Shown: piece by piece, positions 8,004-16,610 of the stretch
Layout of the letters: each line of letters opens with the position of its first letter
How positions within the stretch are numbered: position 1 is the first letter of the stretch
DNA from: Bdellovibrionaceae bacterium UBA2466
GTDB lineage: Bacteria > Bdellovibrionota > FAC87 > UBA2466
Direction of reading: 5' to 3'
Assembly: GCA_002342225.1 (NCBI GenBank)
Contig: DDPO01000122.1
Span: forward strand, 29,025 to 59,254
Length of the DNA: 30,230 nucleotides
Notes under the pieces: generated by a model
What the model saw: only the letters and a program-made list of their open reading frames with translations
What the model was told of the DNA's origin: nothing
Databases searched by the model: none
Translations under genes and position numbers: made by a program

Positions 8004-10529
8004 TTAAATTCTTGGATCATCAATCTGGTTAAGGCTTTTCGGTGGTTGGGGATCATCGAAAAAAGTAAGTGGGGATTTTTTATTTGTTAACGCAACGCAA
8101 TCCTCTCGATTTCCTTTCTGGGCTTGCTTTTCCAGTGTGGATAAAATTTCTTTCGCTCTAGCTAAGACTTTTGACGGCAAGTCCGCAAGTTTGGCAACTT
8201 CAATTCCGTAGCTTTGGTTACAGATTCCTGGACTTAATTGATGAAGAAAAATGATCTCATTTTTAAATTTCTCAACTCTCACGTTTGCATTTTTGAGTTG
8301 CGGATAAAGTTTTTCCAGTGCTGTGATTTCGTGAAAGTGGGTCGCAAACAATATTTTAGCTTTGACCTCAGTGTGAAAATGTTCAACAAGCGACCACGCT
8401 AGAGATAGTCCGTCATAGGTACTTGTTCCCCTCCCAATTTCATCGATAATGATGAGACTTCTTGGAGAGGCTGTTCGCAAAATACGAGCGGTTTCCGTCA
8501 TTTCTACCATGAAAGTAGAGCGCCCACTGGCCAAATCATCTGAGCTTCCAATTCTAGTAAAGATGGCGTCACATAAAGGAACGTCAGCAGTTTTAGCCGG
8601 AACATAAGAGCCTAAATGGGCTAATAGAACGATAAGAGCCACTTGTCTCATGATGGTGGATTTTCCAGCCATATTCGGTCCCGTAATGACCAATGTACGG
8701 CAATCTTCTTCTGAAAAGAAAATAGAGTTGGGGACAAACGTTCCTGCTGGAACCAAACTTTCAATAACTGGGTGTTTTCCATCTACTATTCGGAGTGACC
8801 AATCATCGCTTATTTGGGGTTTTGTATAGCCTCTTTTTTGGGCGACAAACGCAAGACTTAGGATCACATCAATTTCCCCCAAAATTCGAGCATTTTGAAG
8901 TAGTGCTTGGGTGTATTGAGCAACGTTTCTTCTGAGGTTTAAAAAAAGAGATTCTTCCAAAATTTTAAGTCTTGATTCACTGGACAGTACACGCTCTTCG
9001 AAGTTTTTAAGTTCTTCGGTAATAAACCGCTCACCATTAGCAATGGTTTGTTTGCGTATGTAATCAGCAGGTACTTTGCTTAAATGAGATTTCGTAATTT
9101 CAAATGTGTATCCAAAAACTTTACTATATTTAATTTTAAGAGATGAGATACCGGTTCTTTTCTTTTCACGGATTTCAATTTCAGAGATGCTACTTTTGGC
9201 GTTGGTTGAAAGGCTTCTAAGCTCGCTAATCTCAGAGGAGAAGCAATCTTTAAAAATTCCACCCTCTCTGAGTGTGGCGGATGGTTGGTCCATCAGTGCC
9301 CGCTCAAGCTCTTGGGTAAGTTCCTCAAGCGGGTTCAAGCTTTTTGTAAGGTTTTTAAAGAGTGTTGATTTCGTCTGCTTTAAAAGAGTTTTAATTTCGG
9401 GTAGTTTTTTTAAGATCTCTCGTATTCCTACCAAATCTCTAGGCATAGCTAAACCCAAAGCTGTTTTGGTCGATAAACGTTCAAGATCTCTGATTACCGA
9501 GAGTTCATTTCTAAGCTTCTCTTGAGCTATTGGATTTTTAACAATTGCTTCAATTGCATCCTGCCGACCACGAATCGTTGTGAGGTCCGTGGATGGGCGC
9601 GATAGCCATTCTTTCAGGGTTCTTCGTCCCATGGGGGTTAAAGTGAAGTCTAAACACTTAAACAAAGAAGGAGCATCTTGGTCAGTCAAACCTCGTAACA
9701 CTTCTAAAGAGCGTAAAGTAGTGGCGTCCATTGCCATGGTCGACTTACTTTGGAGGTCTGTGGGGGCACTCAGGAAGTCAAATTTCTCAATTTTTTGAGT
9801 TTCCTTTAAATATTCTTTTAAACTCGAAATAGCTTCCCCTGAGTTATTAATCGGGTTTTTAAAGTAGTGGTCTCTATAAGTAAGAGTGATAAGTGGAAAA
9901 AGTTTGATGCTCTCAAAGAAAATTTCGTGATGAAGGGTTTTTTTCGATAGTAGAATTTCTTTTGGTGAAAATCTTGATAACAAATCGATCAATTCTGTCG
10001 GGGTTTGAACCACTCCCAATTTTAGTTGGCCACTTAATAAATCTAAAAGTACCACTTCTAATTGGTGAGAGCTTTTCTCGGATACGGCGACTATGTAGTT
10101 ATAACTGTCGTCTGCAATTAAATCGGGGTCCCCGATCAGAGCAGGAGTAATAACTCGAACCACTTCTCTTTTTACTATCCCCTTGGTTATTTTCGGGTCC
10201 TCTACTTGTTCGCAAATAGCGACTTTTAACCCTTTCGATAAAAGCTTCTGTAAATAAAGTGTGGCTGAGTGGTAAGGAATTCCACACATGGGAATGGGTT
10301 TGGCAGCATTTTTGTCTCGAGAGGTCAATTGGACTTCTAAAATCGGGGCCGCTTTAAGAGCATCCTCGAAAAACATTTCATAGAAATCACCAAGACGGTA
10401 AAACAAAATGGCATCTTGATAGTTTTGTTTGACCTCAAAATATTGGGCAAGCATCGGCGTCAGCGAACTCAAGTTTACTTGTGAGGCATAACGAGAGGTA
10501 TCAATTAAGTTTTCTTCTGGAATGTTCAT
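8004..10529 (-). CDS. mutS: DNA mismatch repair protein MutS
   Basis: MutS recognises mismatches and small loops and starts mismatch repair. The 841-residue protein has the mismatch-reading Phe-X-Glu in GDFYEMF (Phe49, Glu51), connector, lever and clamp regions, then the ATPase with Walker A TGPNMAGKST near residue 614 and Walker B IIIDEIGRGTSTYDG near 691. A helix-turn-helix dimer tail follows. The length is normal for MutS1. ATG at 10529 is preceded by AGAAGG 6 nt away. It is transcribed alone, divergent from the secreted-protein gene at 10890. mutL is not in the window. Confidence 0.97.
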   Translation of the reverse strand: MNIPEENLIDTSRYASQVNLSSLTPMLAQYFEVKQNYQDAILFYRLGDFYEMFFEDALKAAPILEVQLTSRDKNAAKPIPMCGIPYHSATLYLQKLLSKGLKVAICEQVEDPKITKGIVKREVVRVITPALIGDPDLIADDSYNYIVAVSEKSSHQLEVVLLDLLSGQLKLGVVQTPTELIDLLSRFSPKEILLSKKTLHHEIFFESIKLFPLITLTYRDHYFKNPINNSGEAISSLKEYLKETQKIEKFDFLSAPTDLQSKSTMAMDATTLRSLEVLRGLTDQDAPSLFKCLDFTLTPMGRRTLKEWLSRPSTDLTTIRGRQDAIEAIVKNPIAQEKLRNELSVIRDLERLSTKTALGLAMPRDLVGIREILKKLPEIKTLLKQTKSTLFKNLTKSLNPLEELTQELERALMDQPSATLREGGIFKDCFSSEISELRSLSTNAKSSISEIEIREKKRTGISSLKIKYSKVFGYTFEITKSHLSKVPADYIRKQTIANGERFITEELKNFEERVLSSESRLKILEESLFLNLRRNVAQYTQALLQNARILGEIDVILSLAFVAQKRGYTKPQISDDWSLRIVDGKHPVIESLVPAGTFVPNSIFFSEEDCRTLVITGPNMAGKSTIMRQVALIVLLAHLGSYVPAKTADVPLCDAIFTRIGSSDDLASGRSTFMVEMTETARILRTASPRSLIIIDEIGRGTSTYDGLSLAWSLVEHFHTEVKAKILFATHFHEITALEKLYPQLKNANVRVEKFKNEIIFLHQLSPGICNQSYGIEVAKLADLPSKVLARAKEILSTLEKQAQKGNREDCVALTNKKSPLTFFDDPQPPKSLNQIDDPRI

Positions 10530-10674
10530 GAAGCCTTCTGAGAACTATCAAAGCCATCTGGGGTAGACAAACAAAATTTAGACTGCCTTAGCTTTAGGTG
10601 TATTCTAGGGTTTCCTGTTTCTGTATACACATCCAGAAAAAAAACTTACGGAATGAAAAAGACAAAGCTTTCAG

Positions 10675-10699
10675 AAGCTTGGGATAACCCGCCAAGCTT
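10675..10699. repeat. 8-bp perfect inverted repeat
   Basis: AAGCTTGG (10675-10682) and CCAAGCTT (10692-10699) flank a 9-nt centre. There is no T-run after it on either strand. It lies between divergent genes, so it could be an operator or a leader hairpin. Confidence 0.5.
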
Positions 10700-10747
10700 T
10701 CAACAACATTGAGGACGTTCAAGAAACATAGGTGAACAAAGTGGGAT

Positions 10748-10762
10748 CAGCATAAAATGCTG
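10748..10762. repeat. 6-bp inverted repeat followed by T-rich DNA
   Basis: CAGCAT and ATGCTG enclose AAA and are followed on the plus strand by a T-rich stretch ending in TTTTTT near 10774-10779. It resembles a weak terminator or an operator. Its place upstream of a gene start favours a regulatory role or chance. Confidence 0.3.
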
Positions 10763-10889
10763 TTATTATTATGTTTTTTGGCAGTCTCGCTAAAATGAAA
10801 AATTGTTTTTCACTTTTCATCGGCTAACAATGCGAATTTATACAAATTCCGTTGGTATTCACCTTGCTCCACCTGAGAGTGGGGGCAAT

Positions 10890-12509
10890 ATGATCTTTCG
10901 GGGAAAACTAAAACTTCAAAGTCATTTATTAGTAGCTGTTTTTTTCTCGGTTGGACTCATTAGCCCATCTTTACAGGCCACAGAAACAGACACGGCAAAA
11001 AAACTCAAAAAATTAGAAACTAAAGGGATGAGAGGCGTAAGTAGTAGTAACTTGGCCTCGAACTCTCCTGACGGTTATTCATTTCTAGTTGATTCTGATG
11101 ATAGTTTAGAACCCGCTCCCGCAACTGGACAGTCAGACACAGTCGAATTGGTCGGCGAAGACCCGGAAACTGCAGATCAAAAAGCCCGCAAAAAACTGAG
11201 CGAACTTGTGCAGAAAGCCAATACGAATCCTGAAACATCGGTAGCGATCACGAATGAAGAGAAAAAATCGGGGGGTTTTAATCCTGAGAATGGGATCTCA
11301 AATGGTTCTATCATCACTTATCATGATGATAATATGCCGGTTTGTATTGAGGCTAACGGAGGTAAAAATCCCGATGGTGCTAATTGCAAAACTTGGAGAG
11401 ACTCAAGAGTTTCTGGTCACGGTAAGCAGGCGGGAGATGTTTCAGACTTAGAGAAGGGTATTTATGGACTTTGGGAGAAAGCCAAAGACAATATCAAAGA
11501 CGGTGTTTACCGAATTTGGAATGTGGCCCTGCGGGCCGGTCACAACTTGCTTGATGAGTTTGGTCGTCTTAATGAGCCAGGACTCGCAAAATATGAACTC
11601 AACGAGGAAGCTACTCAAGCTGCCACTGAACTTGGGACAAGATCCGCAGAGAGAGCTTTAACAATTGTAATGGGTGACGATCGTGATAACTCAGGAGAAG
11701 AGGTAAGTCCTCCCCCTGAAGTTTTAAGAGCAATGGCTGTCAACATCACTCGAGCAATCGCTAATCATGCTGTGTCGCAATGGACAGGCATTCAAGTGGC
11801 TAAAAAAGGAGTGGAAGTTCTAGTTAATAATGAAATGAATGCTGAAAACTATAAAGGCCAAGTCGAGAGTGAAGAAAATGAAACTCATGGTGAAGAGAGG
11901 CTGCAAGCCCAGGCTCCCCTTGATATTGAAACTCAGGGAACACCCCTTGAAATGCGCACAGAATTGGCTCAGGCCATGAAAGGGGTCAGCACTTCAATAG
12001 TTAATCCCACAGTACAAGGAGACGAAGTAAAACCGGGAGATCCTGAAAGTGAGAGTGTTAGCGAATGGGCTTACAGAGCGACACGAGAACAATTAGAGAA
12101 CCCATTTATGAATGCTGATCAGATTCAAAGACCACAAGATATTCAACTCTCCCAAGGCCAAGTCACTCGAGCGATGGATGTTGTTACAGAAGATGAAAAC
12201 GGAGGAAATCTTAAAGTAGAGACTCAGAATTTAACACCAAGAGATCAAATTGAGTCCTATAATCGGCAACTAGAAATTGCCGCTCGTAGTAGTGAAGAAA
12301 TAGCCTCTGAGTCTTCCGCTTTTGTAAATAATGGCAAAAAAATTCGCTCCTACAAGTTAGGGCCTGGCGAGAGTGTTTTATCGATAAATGATTTAACTCC
12401 TGCTCAAAAACAAAGTCTTGAACCTGGTTCAACTGCTTTAGCTGAAAATCCAAATACAAAAGTAGTAATTCCTAAAGCCTCAGCGCAGCTAACCATTACT
12501 AAGTTCTAA
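10890..12509 (+). CDS. Large secreted protein of unknown function
   Basis: I do not recognise this protein. From ATG at 10890 it has 539 residues and begins with a clear signal peptide: basic start MIFRGKLKLQ, a hydrophobic core, and a likely cut after SLQA at residue 30. No lipobox is present. The rest is hydrophilic, acidic and Gln/Glu/Asn-rich, without further membrane segments. Only two cysteines remain after the signal (about 152 and 166), in a segment rich in Asn and Gly, so they could form one disulfide. A middle helical region (about 180-320) contains LWEKAKDNIKDGVYRIWNVA. The frame is open 29 codons further upstream, but the chosen ATG sits directly before the signal peptide and follows a GGGGG/GAGAG stretch. 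It is a single gene, convergent with the ABC operon, 8 bp apart, and was probably exported to periplasm or beyond. Confidence 0.8.
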   Translation: MIFRGKLKLQSHLLVAVFFSVGLISPSLQATETDTAKKLKKLETKGMRGVSSSNLASNSPDGYSFLVDSDDSLEPAPATGQSDTVELVGEDPETADQKARKKLSELVQKANTNPETSVAITNEEKKSGGFNPENGISNGSIITYHDDNMPVCIEANGGKNPDGANCKTWRDSRVSGHGKQAGDVSDLEKGIYGLWEKAKDNIKDGVYRIWNVALRAGHNLLDEFGRLNEPGLAKYELNEEATQAATELGTRSAERALTIVMGDDRDNSGEEVSPPPEVLRAMAVNITRAIANHAVSQWTGIQVAKKGVEVLVNNEMNAENYKGQVESEENETHGEERLQAQAPLDIETQGTPLEMRTELAQAMKGVSTSIVNPTVQGDEVKPGDPESESVSEWAYRATREQLENPFMNADQIQRPQDIQLSQGQVTRAMDVVTEDENGGNLKVETQNLTPRDQIESYNRQLEIAARSSEEIASESSAFVNNGKKIRSYKLGPGESVLSINDLTPAQKQSLEPGSTALAENPNTKVVIPKASAQLTITKF

Positions 12510-12517
12510 ATCATTAT

Positions 12518-13261
12518 TTAAGCGTAGAGCTTTTCGGTTATATCACTTCGAAAAAAATCGTCCGTGGTGCCATCAAAGAAAAGGGCTCCATCTTTAATAG
12601 CTAAAATCCAATCACATTCTTTTTTGAGCAAAGAGATATCGTGTGAGCTCACTAAAATATCAATAGCAAATTGATTTTTACATATTTGAATGATTTGCCA
12701 AAAATCTGAAGTTGCTTTCGGATCAAGGTGGTTGGTTGGCTCGTCAAGCAGAAGACCTCGAGGTTTTTGTAGTAGTGCTCGAGCCAGAAAAACTCTTTGC
12801 CTCTCTCCCGAGCTCAACTGTTTCAAGTATTTATTAAGAAGTGGCTTTAAACTTAGTGTATTCAATTCAAGCTCGAATTGCTCGGATTCAACCGAAGGTA
12901 GCGGTTTCAACAATCCGGTCGAGGGAAGAAAAGCCAATTCCAGAAAATGCTTTACCCGCAGCTCTCTGGGAAAAGTTGGTTCTTGGGGTAAAATGGAAAT
13001 AAGGTTCGAACTATCTTTTTTAGAGACTCGATTTTTTTCTATTCCGTAACAAAGTAACTTACCCCGAATAATAGATTGGCCAGTCACTAGCGCGTTGATC
13101 AGGGTAGATTTTCCAGCACCATTGGGACCTATCAGACCGGTGATCAGTCCACGTTTTAACTGAAACGAAATAGGCTTATCAGATAGAGGGGATCGTGGTT
13201 GAAATCCCAGCTGGACATTCAAAGCCTCAATAAAAAATGGGTGATTGGTTATTTTTTCCAT
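12518..13261 (-). CDS. ABC importer ATPase, BtuD/FepC family
   Basis: This is the 247-residue ATP-binding subunit of a B12/siderophore-type (type II) importer. Visible motifs are Walker A GPNGAGKST, Q-loop ILPQEP, signature LSSGERQRV, Walker B GLLLDEPTNHLD and the H-loop SSHD. It overlaps the permease gene by 13 bp and is the last gene of the binding protein > permease > ATPase operon. Together the three would move a chelate from periplasm to cytosol. It converges on the secreted-protein gene, with no clear shared terminator in the 8-bp gap. Confidence 0.93.
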   Translation of the reverse strand: MEKITNHPFFIEALNVQLGFQPRSPLSDKPISFQLKRGLITGLIGPNGAGKSTLINALVTGQSIIRGKLLCYGIEKNRVSKKDSSNLISILPQEPTFPRELRVKHFLELAFLPSTGLLKPLPSVESEQFELELNTLSLKPLLNKYLKQLSSGERQRVFLARALLQKPRGLLLDEPTNHLDPKATSDFWQIIQICKNQFAIDILVSSHDISLLKKECDWILAIKDGALFFDGTTDDFFRSDITEKLYA

Positions 13262-14223
13262 AAGAGTGCCAGAAATAGGGGGCCCCCCAAAAGCGTTGTG
13301 ATCACCCCTATGGGAAACTCAAGCGGGGGCAGTAAGGTCCTAGATAACGAGTCTGATACACCTAGGAATAGTGCCCCAACCAAGGCCGATATTATAAAAA
13401 GAAGTCTCGTTGATCCGGGATGAAAAAGTAACCTAACACAGTGGGGAACTACCAAGCCTATAAACCCAATAGCACCTGTAATGGAAGTAATGAGCGTTAG
13501 TTGCAGAGAGGTTAATAGAAATAAAAGCCCCCGAATTTTTGCTGGAGAGAATCCAAATGTGTAGGCCACTGAATCTCCTAGTGTAAGTCCATCGATTAAA
13601 CGCCCCATTGCCCAAAGTCCTGAGAGGAAAGTTAGGTTGATAAGCAAGAATATCAGGGACTGAGAAGTGTTTAACCAAGGAATATGACCAAAGAGCCATC
13701 GAATAGAGCCAGCACCTAGGGATTGCGATCTGTAAGACAATACAAGAAAAAGAAGTGAAGAAAATACAAAGTTCAGCCCCATACCAAATAGAACGATTTT
13801 TTCTAACCCTCTCCCTGAGCGCCACTGGTAGCTTAATAAAAATAGCATAACAACCAAGCCAGCAAAAAGGAGTCCTACTGCTATGTTTTGAGGTGTACCT
13901 GATCTCAAATCGAAAAACGTCTCTGCTACAACCAATCCTAGTGTGACGCCACTCGAAACCCCTAAAATATAAGGTTCTGCTAAGACATTGTTAAAAACAA
14001 CCTGATAGGATGCTCCTAACACCGCAAGCGACGCCCCGACAGTCAGTACTAAAATCAATCTTGGAATTCTAAGGCTCCACAAAATGCGGTGGTCAAGTGC
14101 GTATTGACCACTCGATTTCCATACAGCTTGAAAAGATAAGTTTTCAGATCCGATAAAGGGAAGTGCCCAAAGGATAAGCGCCGCAGAGATAATGAACACC
14201 ACATATTTTTTTTTGAATGTCAT
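13249..14223 (-). CDS. ABC importer permease, FecCD/BtuC family
   Basis: The 324-residue membrane protein carries the FecCD-family hallmarks: GASLAVLGASYQVVFNNVLA followed by EPYILGVSSG near the N-terminal third, and GAIGFIGLVVPHCVRLL with PLEFPIGVITTLLGGPLF near the C-terminus. Many hydrophobic segments are present, consistent with the roughly ten helices of the family. ATG overlaps the stop of the binding protein gene by 4 bp (ATGA). Two copies with two ATPases form the transporter. The substrate is set mainly by the binding protein. Confidence 0.93.
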   Translation of the reverse strand: MTFKKKYVVFIISAALILWALPFIGSENLSFQAVWKSSGQYALDHRILWSLRIPRLILVLTVGASLAVLGASYQVVFNNVLAEPYILGVSSGVTLGLVVAETFFDLRSGTPQNIAVGLLFAGLVVMLFLLSYQWRSGRGLEKIVLFGMGLNFVFSSLLFLVLSYRSQSLGAGSIRWLFGHIPWLNTSQSLIFLLINLTFLSGLWAMGRLIDGLTLGDSVAYTFGFSPAKIRGLLFLLTSLQLTLITSITGAIGFIGLVVPHCVRLLFHPGSTRLLFIISALVGALFLGVSDSLSRTLLPPLEFPIGVITTLLGGPLFLALLWKK

Positions 14224-15041
14224 GGTATTTGGCTCCGGATCCGATTGAAATTTTTAAGAGCGGTAAATGAGGTTCGAGCGAAATCGGAAGAGGGTAGAAA
14301 AATTACTTTAGGTTTATCTTTTGGCCACCACTGATTCGAAGAAGTCCTTATTTCGTTCAATTGTTGTTCACTATCCGCAATAACAAATACAAATTGGGGC
14401 GGGTGTTTAATAATCCATTCATCCGCGACTTGTGGGTAAGTTGCTTTGATTTTATCTCCGAGCAAATTTCTTCCTCCAAATTGGCTCAAGAGATCGGATA
14501 AAAAGGTATTGTGGCCAACGAGAATCGGTGGGGACGACCATGCAAAAATTAAAAAAGAGAAATCAGATGGGGTGCTACCGATCTCTTTCAAAAGGTGGTT
14601 CAGTTGATTATCGACAAATTCAAAACTTTGCTGCTTAAAGATTGTTTTCAAAATCCGCTTGGATTCATCGAAAAGGTCCTTGATAGACCTGATGGAAACT
14701 CTGAGGCTATTAATATTAAGGTTTTTTAAATCGCTTTCAAAATCTGAAGGTGAAGACTCGCCATCAATGAGTACCCAGTTCGGTGCGAATCCTAAAATTT
14801 TTTCCAAACTGGGTTGAAATAACGTTCCTATTCTCGGCAGTGTTTTGGCCTCATCGGGAAAATCACTCATCTGAGAAGTGGCAACAATTGTATTTCCGTA
14901 ACCCAACTGAAACACGAGTTCGGTCATCGAGGGGCTCGTAGTGACTAGCTTTTCGGAGGCTTTGCACAATCCCCCGGCCATCAAAAATGCAAGGGCCTGA
15001 AAAAGAAACAGGTTTCCTGATATATGAGATATCCTAAACAC
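14220..15041 (-). CDS. Periplasmic chelate-binding protein, BtuF-like
   Basis: This 273-residue class III periplasmic binding protein has a signal peptide (hydrophobic stretch LFLFQALAFLMAGGL) and a two-lobe fold. The region TTSPSMTELVFQLGYGNTIV, then SDFPDEAKTLPRIG, resembles BtuF-type cobalamin receptors more than siderophore receptors, so vitamin B12 or a related corrinoid is the favoured ligand. The start is GTG at 15041: the nearest in-frame ATG choices would lose the signal, and the upstream ATGs are in a frame that stops at once. No cobalamin riboswitch was found in the 267 bp upstream. Substrate assignment is moderate at best. Confidence 0.8.
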   Translation of the reverse strand: MFRISHISGNLFLFQALAFLMAGGLCKASEKLVTTSPSMTELVFQLGYGNTIVATSQMSDFPDEAKTLPRIGTLFQPSLEKILGFAPNWVLIDGESSPSDFESDLKNLNINSLRVSIRSIKDLFDESKRILKTIFKQQSFEFVDNQLNHLLKEIGSTPSDFSFLIFAWSSPPILVGHNTFLSDLLSQFGGRNLLGDKIKATYPQVADEWIIKHPPQFVFVIADSEQQLNEIRTSSNQWWPKDKPKVIFLPSSDFARTSFTALKNFNRIRSQIP

Positions 15042-15308
15042 TTCCGGATATTCGCATGAACATTAACTCCACACTAGGTTCTTAATTTATATTCATTATT
15101 TCAAATGGTTAGTGAGTTGTAGTTTTTTTGTACACTTTAAATCGTCGAAAAAGCCGATAAGTTGGATGTGTAACGTTGAAAAATGTTAAAATATAAGGGT
15201 AGAGCGGAAATCACAACTTTGCTAGTTCACCACGTGACCAGCTTGATTTTTCAATAATTTGCTGAGTGTCTTGAAAACATAACTTTCTCTTAAGTTTGAG
15301 GAGGAATT

Positions 15309-15917
15309 ATGGATCGAGTAAAGCCGGCAACAGTTACGGATTTACAGAACTACTTCACTCTTGAATTGAAGTCTGTGCTTGATAAGCACAAAGTCCCCGC
15401 TAGAGATGCTTCAGTCATCTATCTCGCCTCTTTGCTTTCGCGGCATATCGAATCAGAAAAATTTTTTGGCGTGGGACCCGACGGTAAATTGGCTGATACG
15501 CTCCTCACAGATTTATACGCTCAGTATTTAAAAGCACAAACTGAAGAGAAGAAAATCATACTTCGGAGACTGGGGGATATTTGTCTAATGATTAGCGGTT
15601 ATTTTGCTGAGAGTATAAGAGGCAAAATTGTCGATCTTGGCTATTATTTTGGGATGGGTGGCACTGCATATTCCAATTTGGCTCACTTGGTGATTGAGGC
15701 CGAGCCAAAAGAAACATTCGACGAACTATCAGCAAAGTTTGAGTCCTTTTCAAATGTCTTGGGTGAAATGAGTGAGCGCAGTGGCTTGCAATCAAATAAA
15801 GACGTTCTTCGTTTATATGAGCGATGGATTGTTACTGGCAGTGACAGACTTCGAAGTCTCCTTACAGATAAGGGGATACCAGTACCAGTTAAAACTAGTT
15901 TGAAATCAAGTCAGTAA
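15309..15917 (+). CDS. Conserved-looking protein of unknown function, first of a pair
   Basis: I cannot name this 202-residue protein. It has no signal peptide or clear membrane segment and is mostly helical, so it should be cytosolic. Notable stretches are FFGVGPDGKLADTLL (about 57-71), LGDICLMISGYFAESIRGKI (about 92-111) and a Gly/Tyr-rich GYYFGMGGTAYSNLA (about 115-129); such dense glycine and aromatic motifs suggest a conserved fold, not drift. It has a strong AGGAGG ribosome site 6 nt before the ATG and is followed 9 nt later by the next gene, so the two are surely co-transcribed. It is divergent from the ABC importer operon. Confidence 0.8.
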   Translation: MDRVKPATVTDLQNYFTLELKSVLDKHKVPARDASVIYLASLLSRHIESEKFFGVGPDGKLADTLLTDLYAQYLKAQTEEKKIILRRLGDICLMISGYFAESIRGKIVDLGYYFGMGGTAYSNLAHLVIEAEPKETFDELSAKFESFSNVLGEMSERSGLQSNKDVLRLYERWIVTGSDRLRSLLTDKGIPVPVKTSLKSSQ

Positions 15918-15926
15918 GAGGATCAA

Positions 15927-16610
15927 ATGACTGCGCTAAGCCAAATCGATAGTGCACTAAAAAACCTTTACAACATTGAAAGTAAATTCTGTGCAGAGAA
16001 CTTCTTAATTACTGATTTTCCCGTGCATGCGATTAAACGTGCAGGGTCCAAGGATTTCGAGGGAGCTCTATACATTCAACAAAATTCTTCCCAACCAATA
16101 GATCAGGAAATTTCTGTTGAACTGGGTATTTATCTTAGTAACAGTGTGCGTGAGCAGCTTGAAACATTCACTGCTTGGGTGACGCCGTGGTCCTTAGATC
16201 AACTCAAGGCTTTTTCTGTTGCATCGGAGGAAGTTAGTCACTTTCATTATTTAATTTATAATTTAGCCCGAAATCGTCCATTAACAGAATTTGAGCTTGA
16301 ATTGCAGGGAGAAATTGATCGATTTCTATTACTGTTTTTTTCGAAGCCCTTTAGTCAGAATTCATTCAAAACTAATTTTGAGGATATTTTTGAGCAGTTA
16401 TTTTGTAATTATAGTTTCGCAAAGCGGCTCACTAAAGCACAGAGGCAAAGATATGCTGACGCCAGTAGCTATGCGAAACGATTTTGTCAAAAAATGAAAG
16501 GATTGCTGACCGAAAGAGAAAGTCTGCCTCACGCACTTAAACAGTCGCGAATGTTTTATGACATGGATTTAAATCACAAAATAGCTTTTCTTCATCGAGT
16601 TAAGAACTAA
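15927..16610 (+). CDS. Protein of unknown function, second of a pair, with EExxHxH motif
   Basis: I do not recognise this 227-residue protein. It has no signal peptide and is predicted helical and cytosolic. The segment ASEEVSHFHYLIYNLAR (about residues 94-110), followed by many Glu (LTEFELELQGEID), recalls metal-binding helices of ferritin-like proteins, but this is only a resemblance. GAGGAT lies before the ATG. It is co-transcribed with the gene at 15309, and its last 11 bases overlap the end of the convergent heptose-phosphate adenylyltransferase gene. Confidence 0.78.
   Translation: MTALSQIDSALKNLYNIESKFCAENFLITDFPVHAIKRAGSKDFEGALYIQQNSSQPIDQEISVELGIYLSNSVREQLETFTAWVTPWSLDQLKAFSVASEEVSHFHYLIYNLARNRPLTEFELELQGEIDRFLLLFFSKPFSQNSFKTNFEDIFEQLFCNYSFAKRLTKAQRQRYADASSYAKRFCQKMKGLLTERESLPHALKQSRMFYDMDLNHKIAFLHRVKN

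Larger units (their letters stand above)
10530..10889. other. 360-bp divergent intergenic region with two inverted repeats
   Basis: This region separates mutS (minus) from the secreted-protein gene (plus). It contains an 8-bp inverted repeat at 10675-10699 and a 6-bp one at 10748-10762, both described separately. A TAAAAT (10791-10796) could be a -10 for the plus-strand gene, but no good -35 accompanies it. No gene or RNA was recognised. Confidence 0.6.

Noticed and set aside
9106..9525. 139-codon plus-strand frame opposite mutS
   Set aside because: Antisense to the MutS core and without recognisable motifs.
15042..15308. Cobalamin riboswitch
   Set aside because: The conserved B12-box and core sequence elements were not seen on the minus strand.
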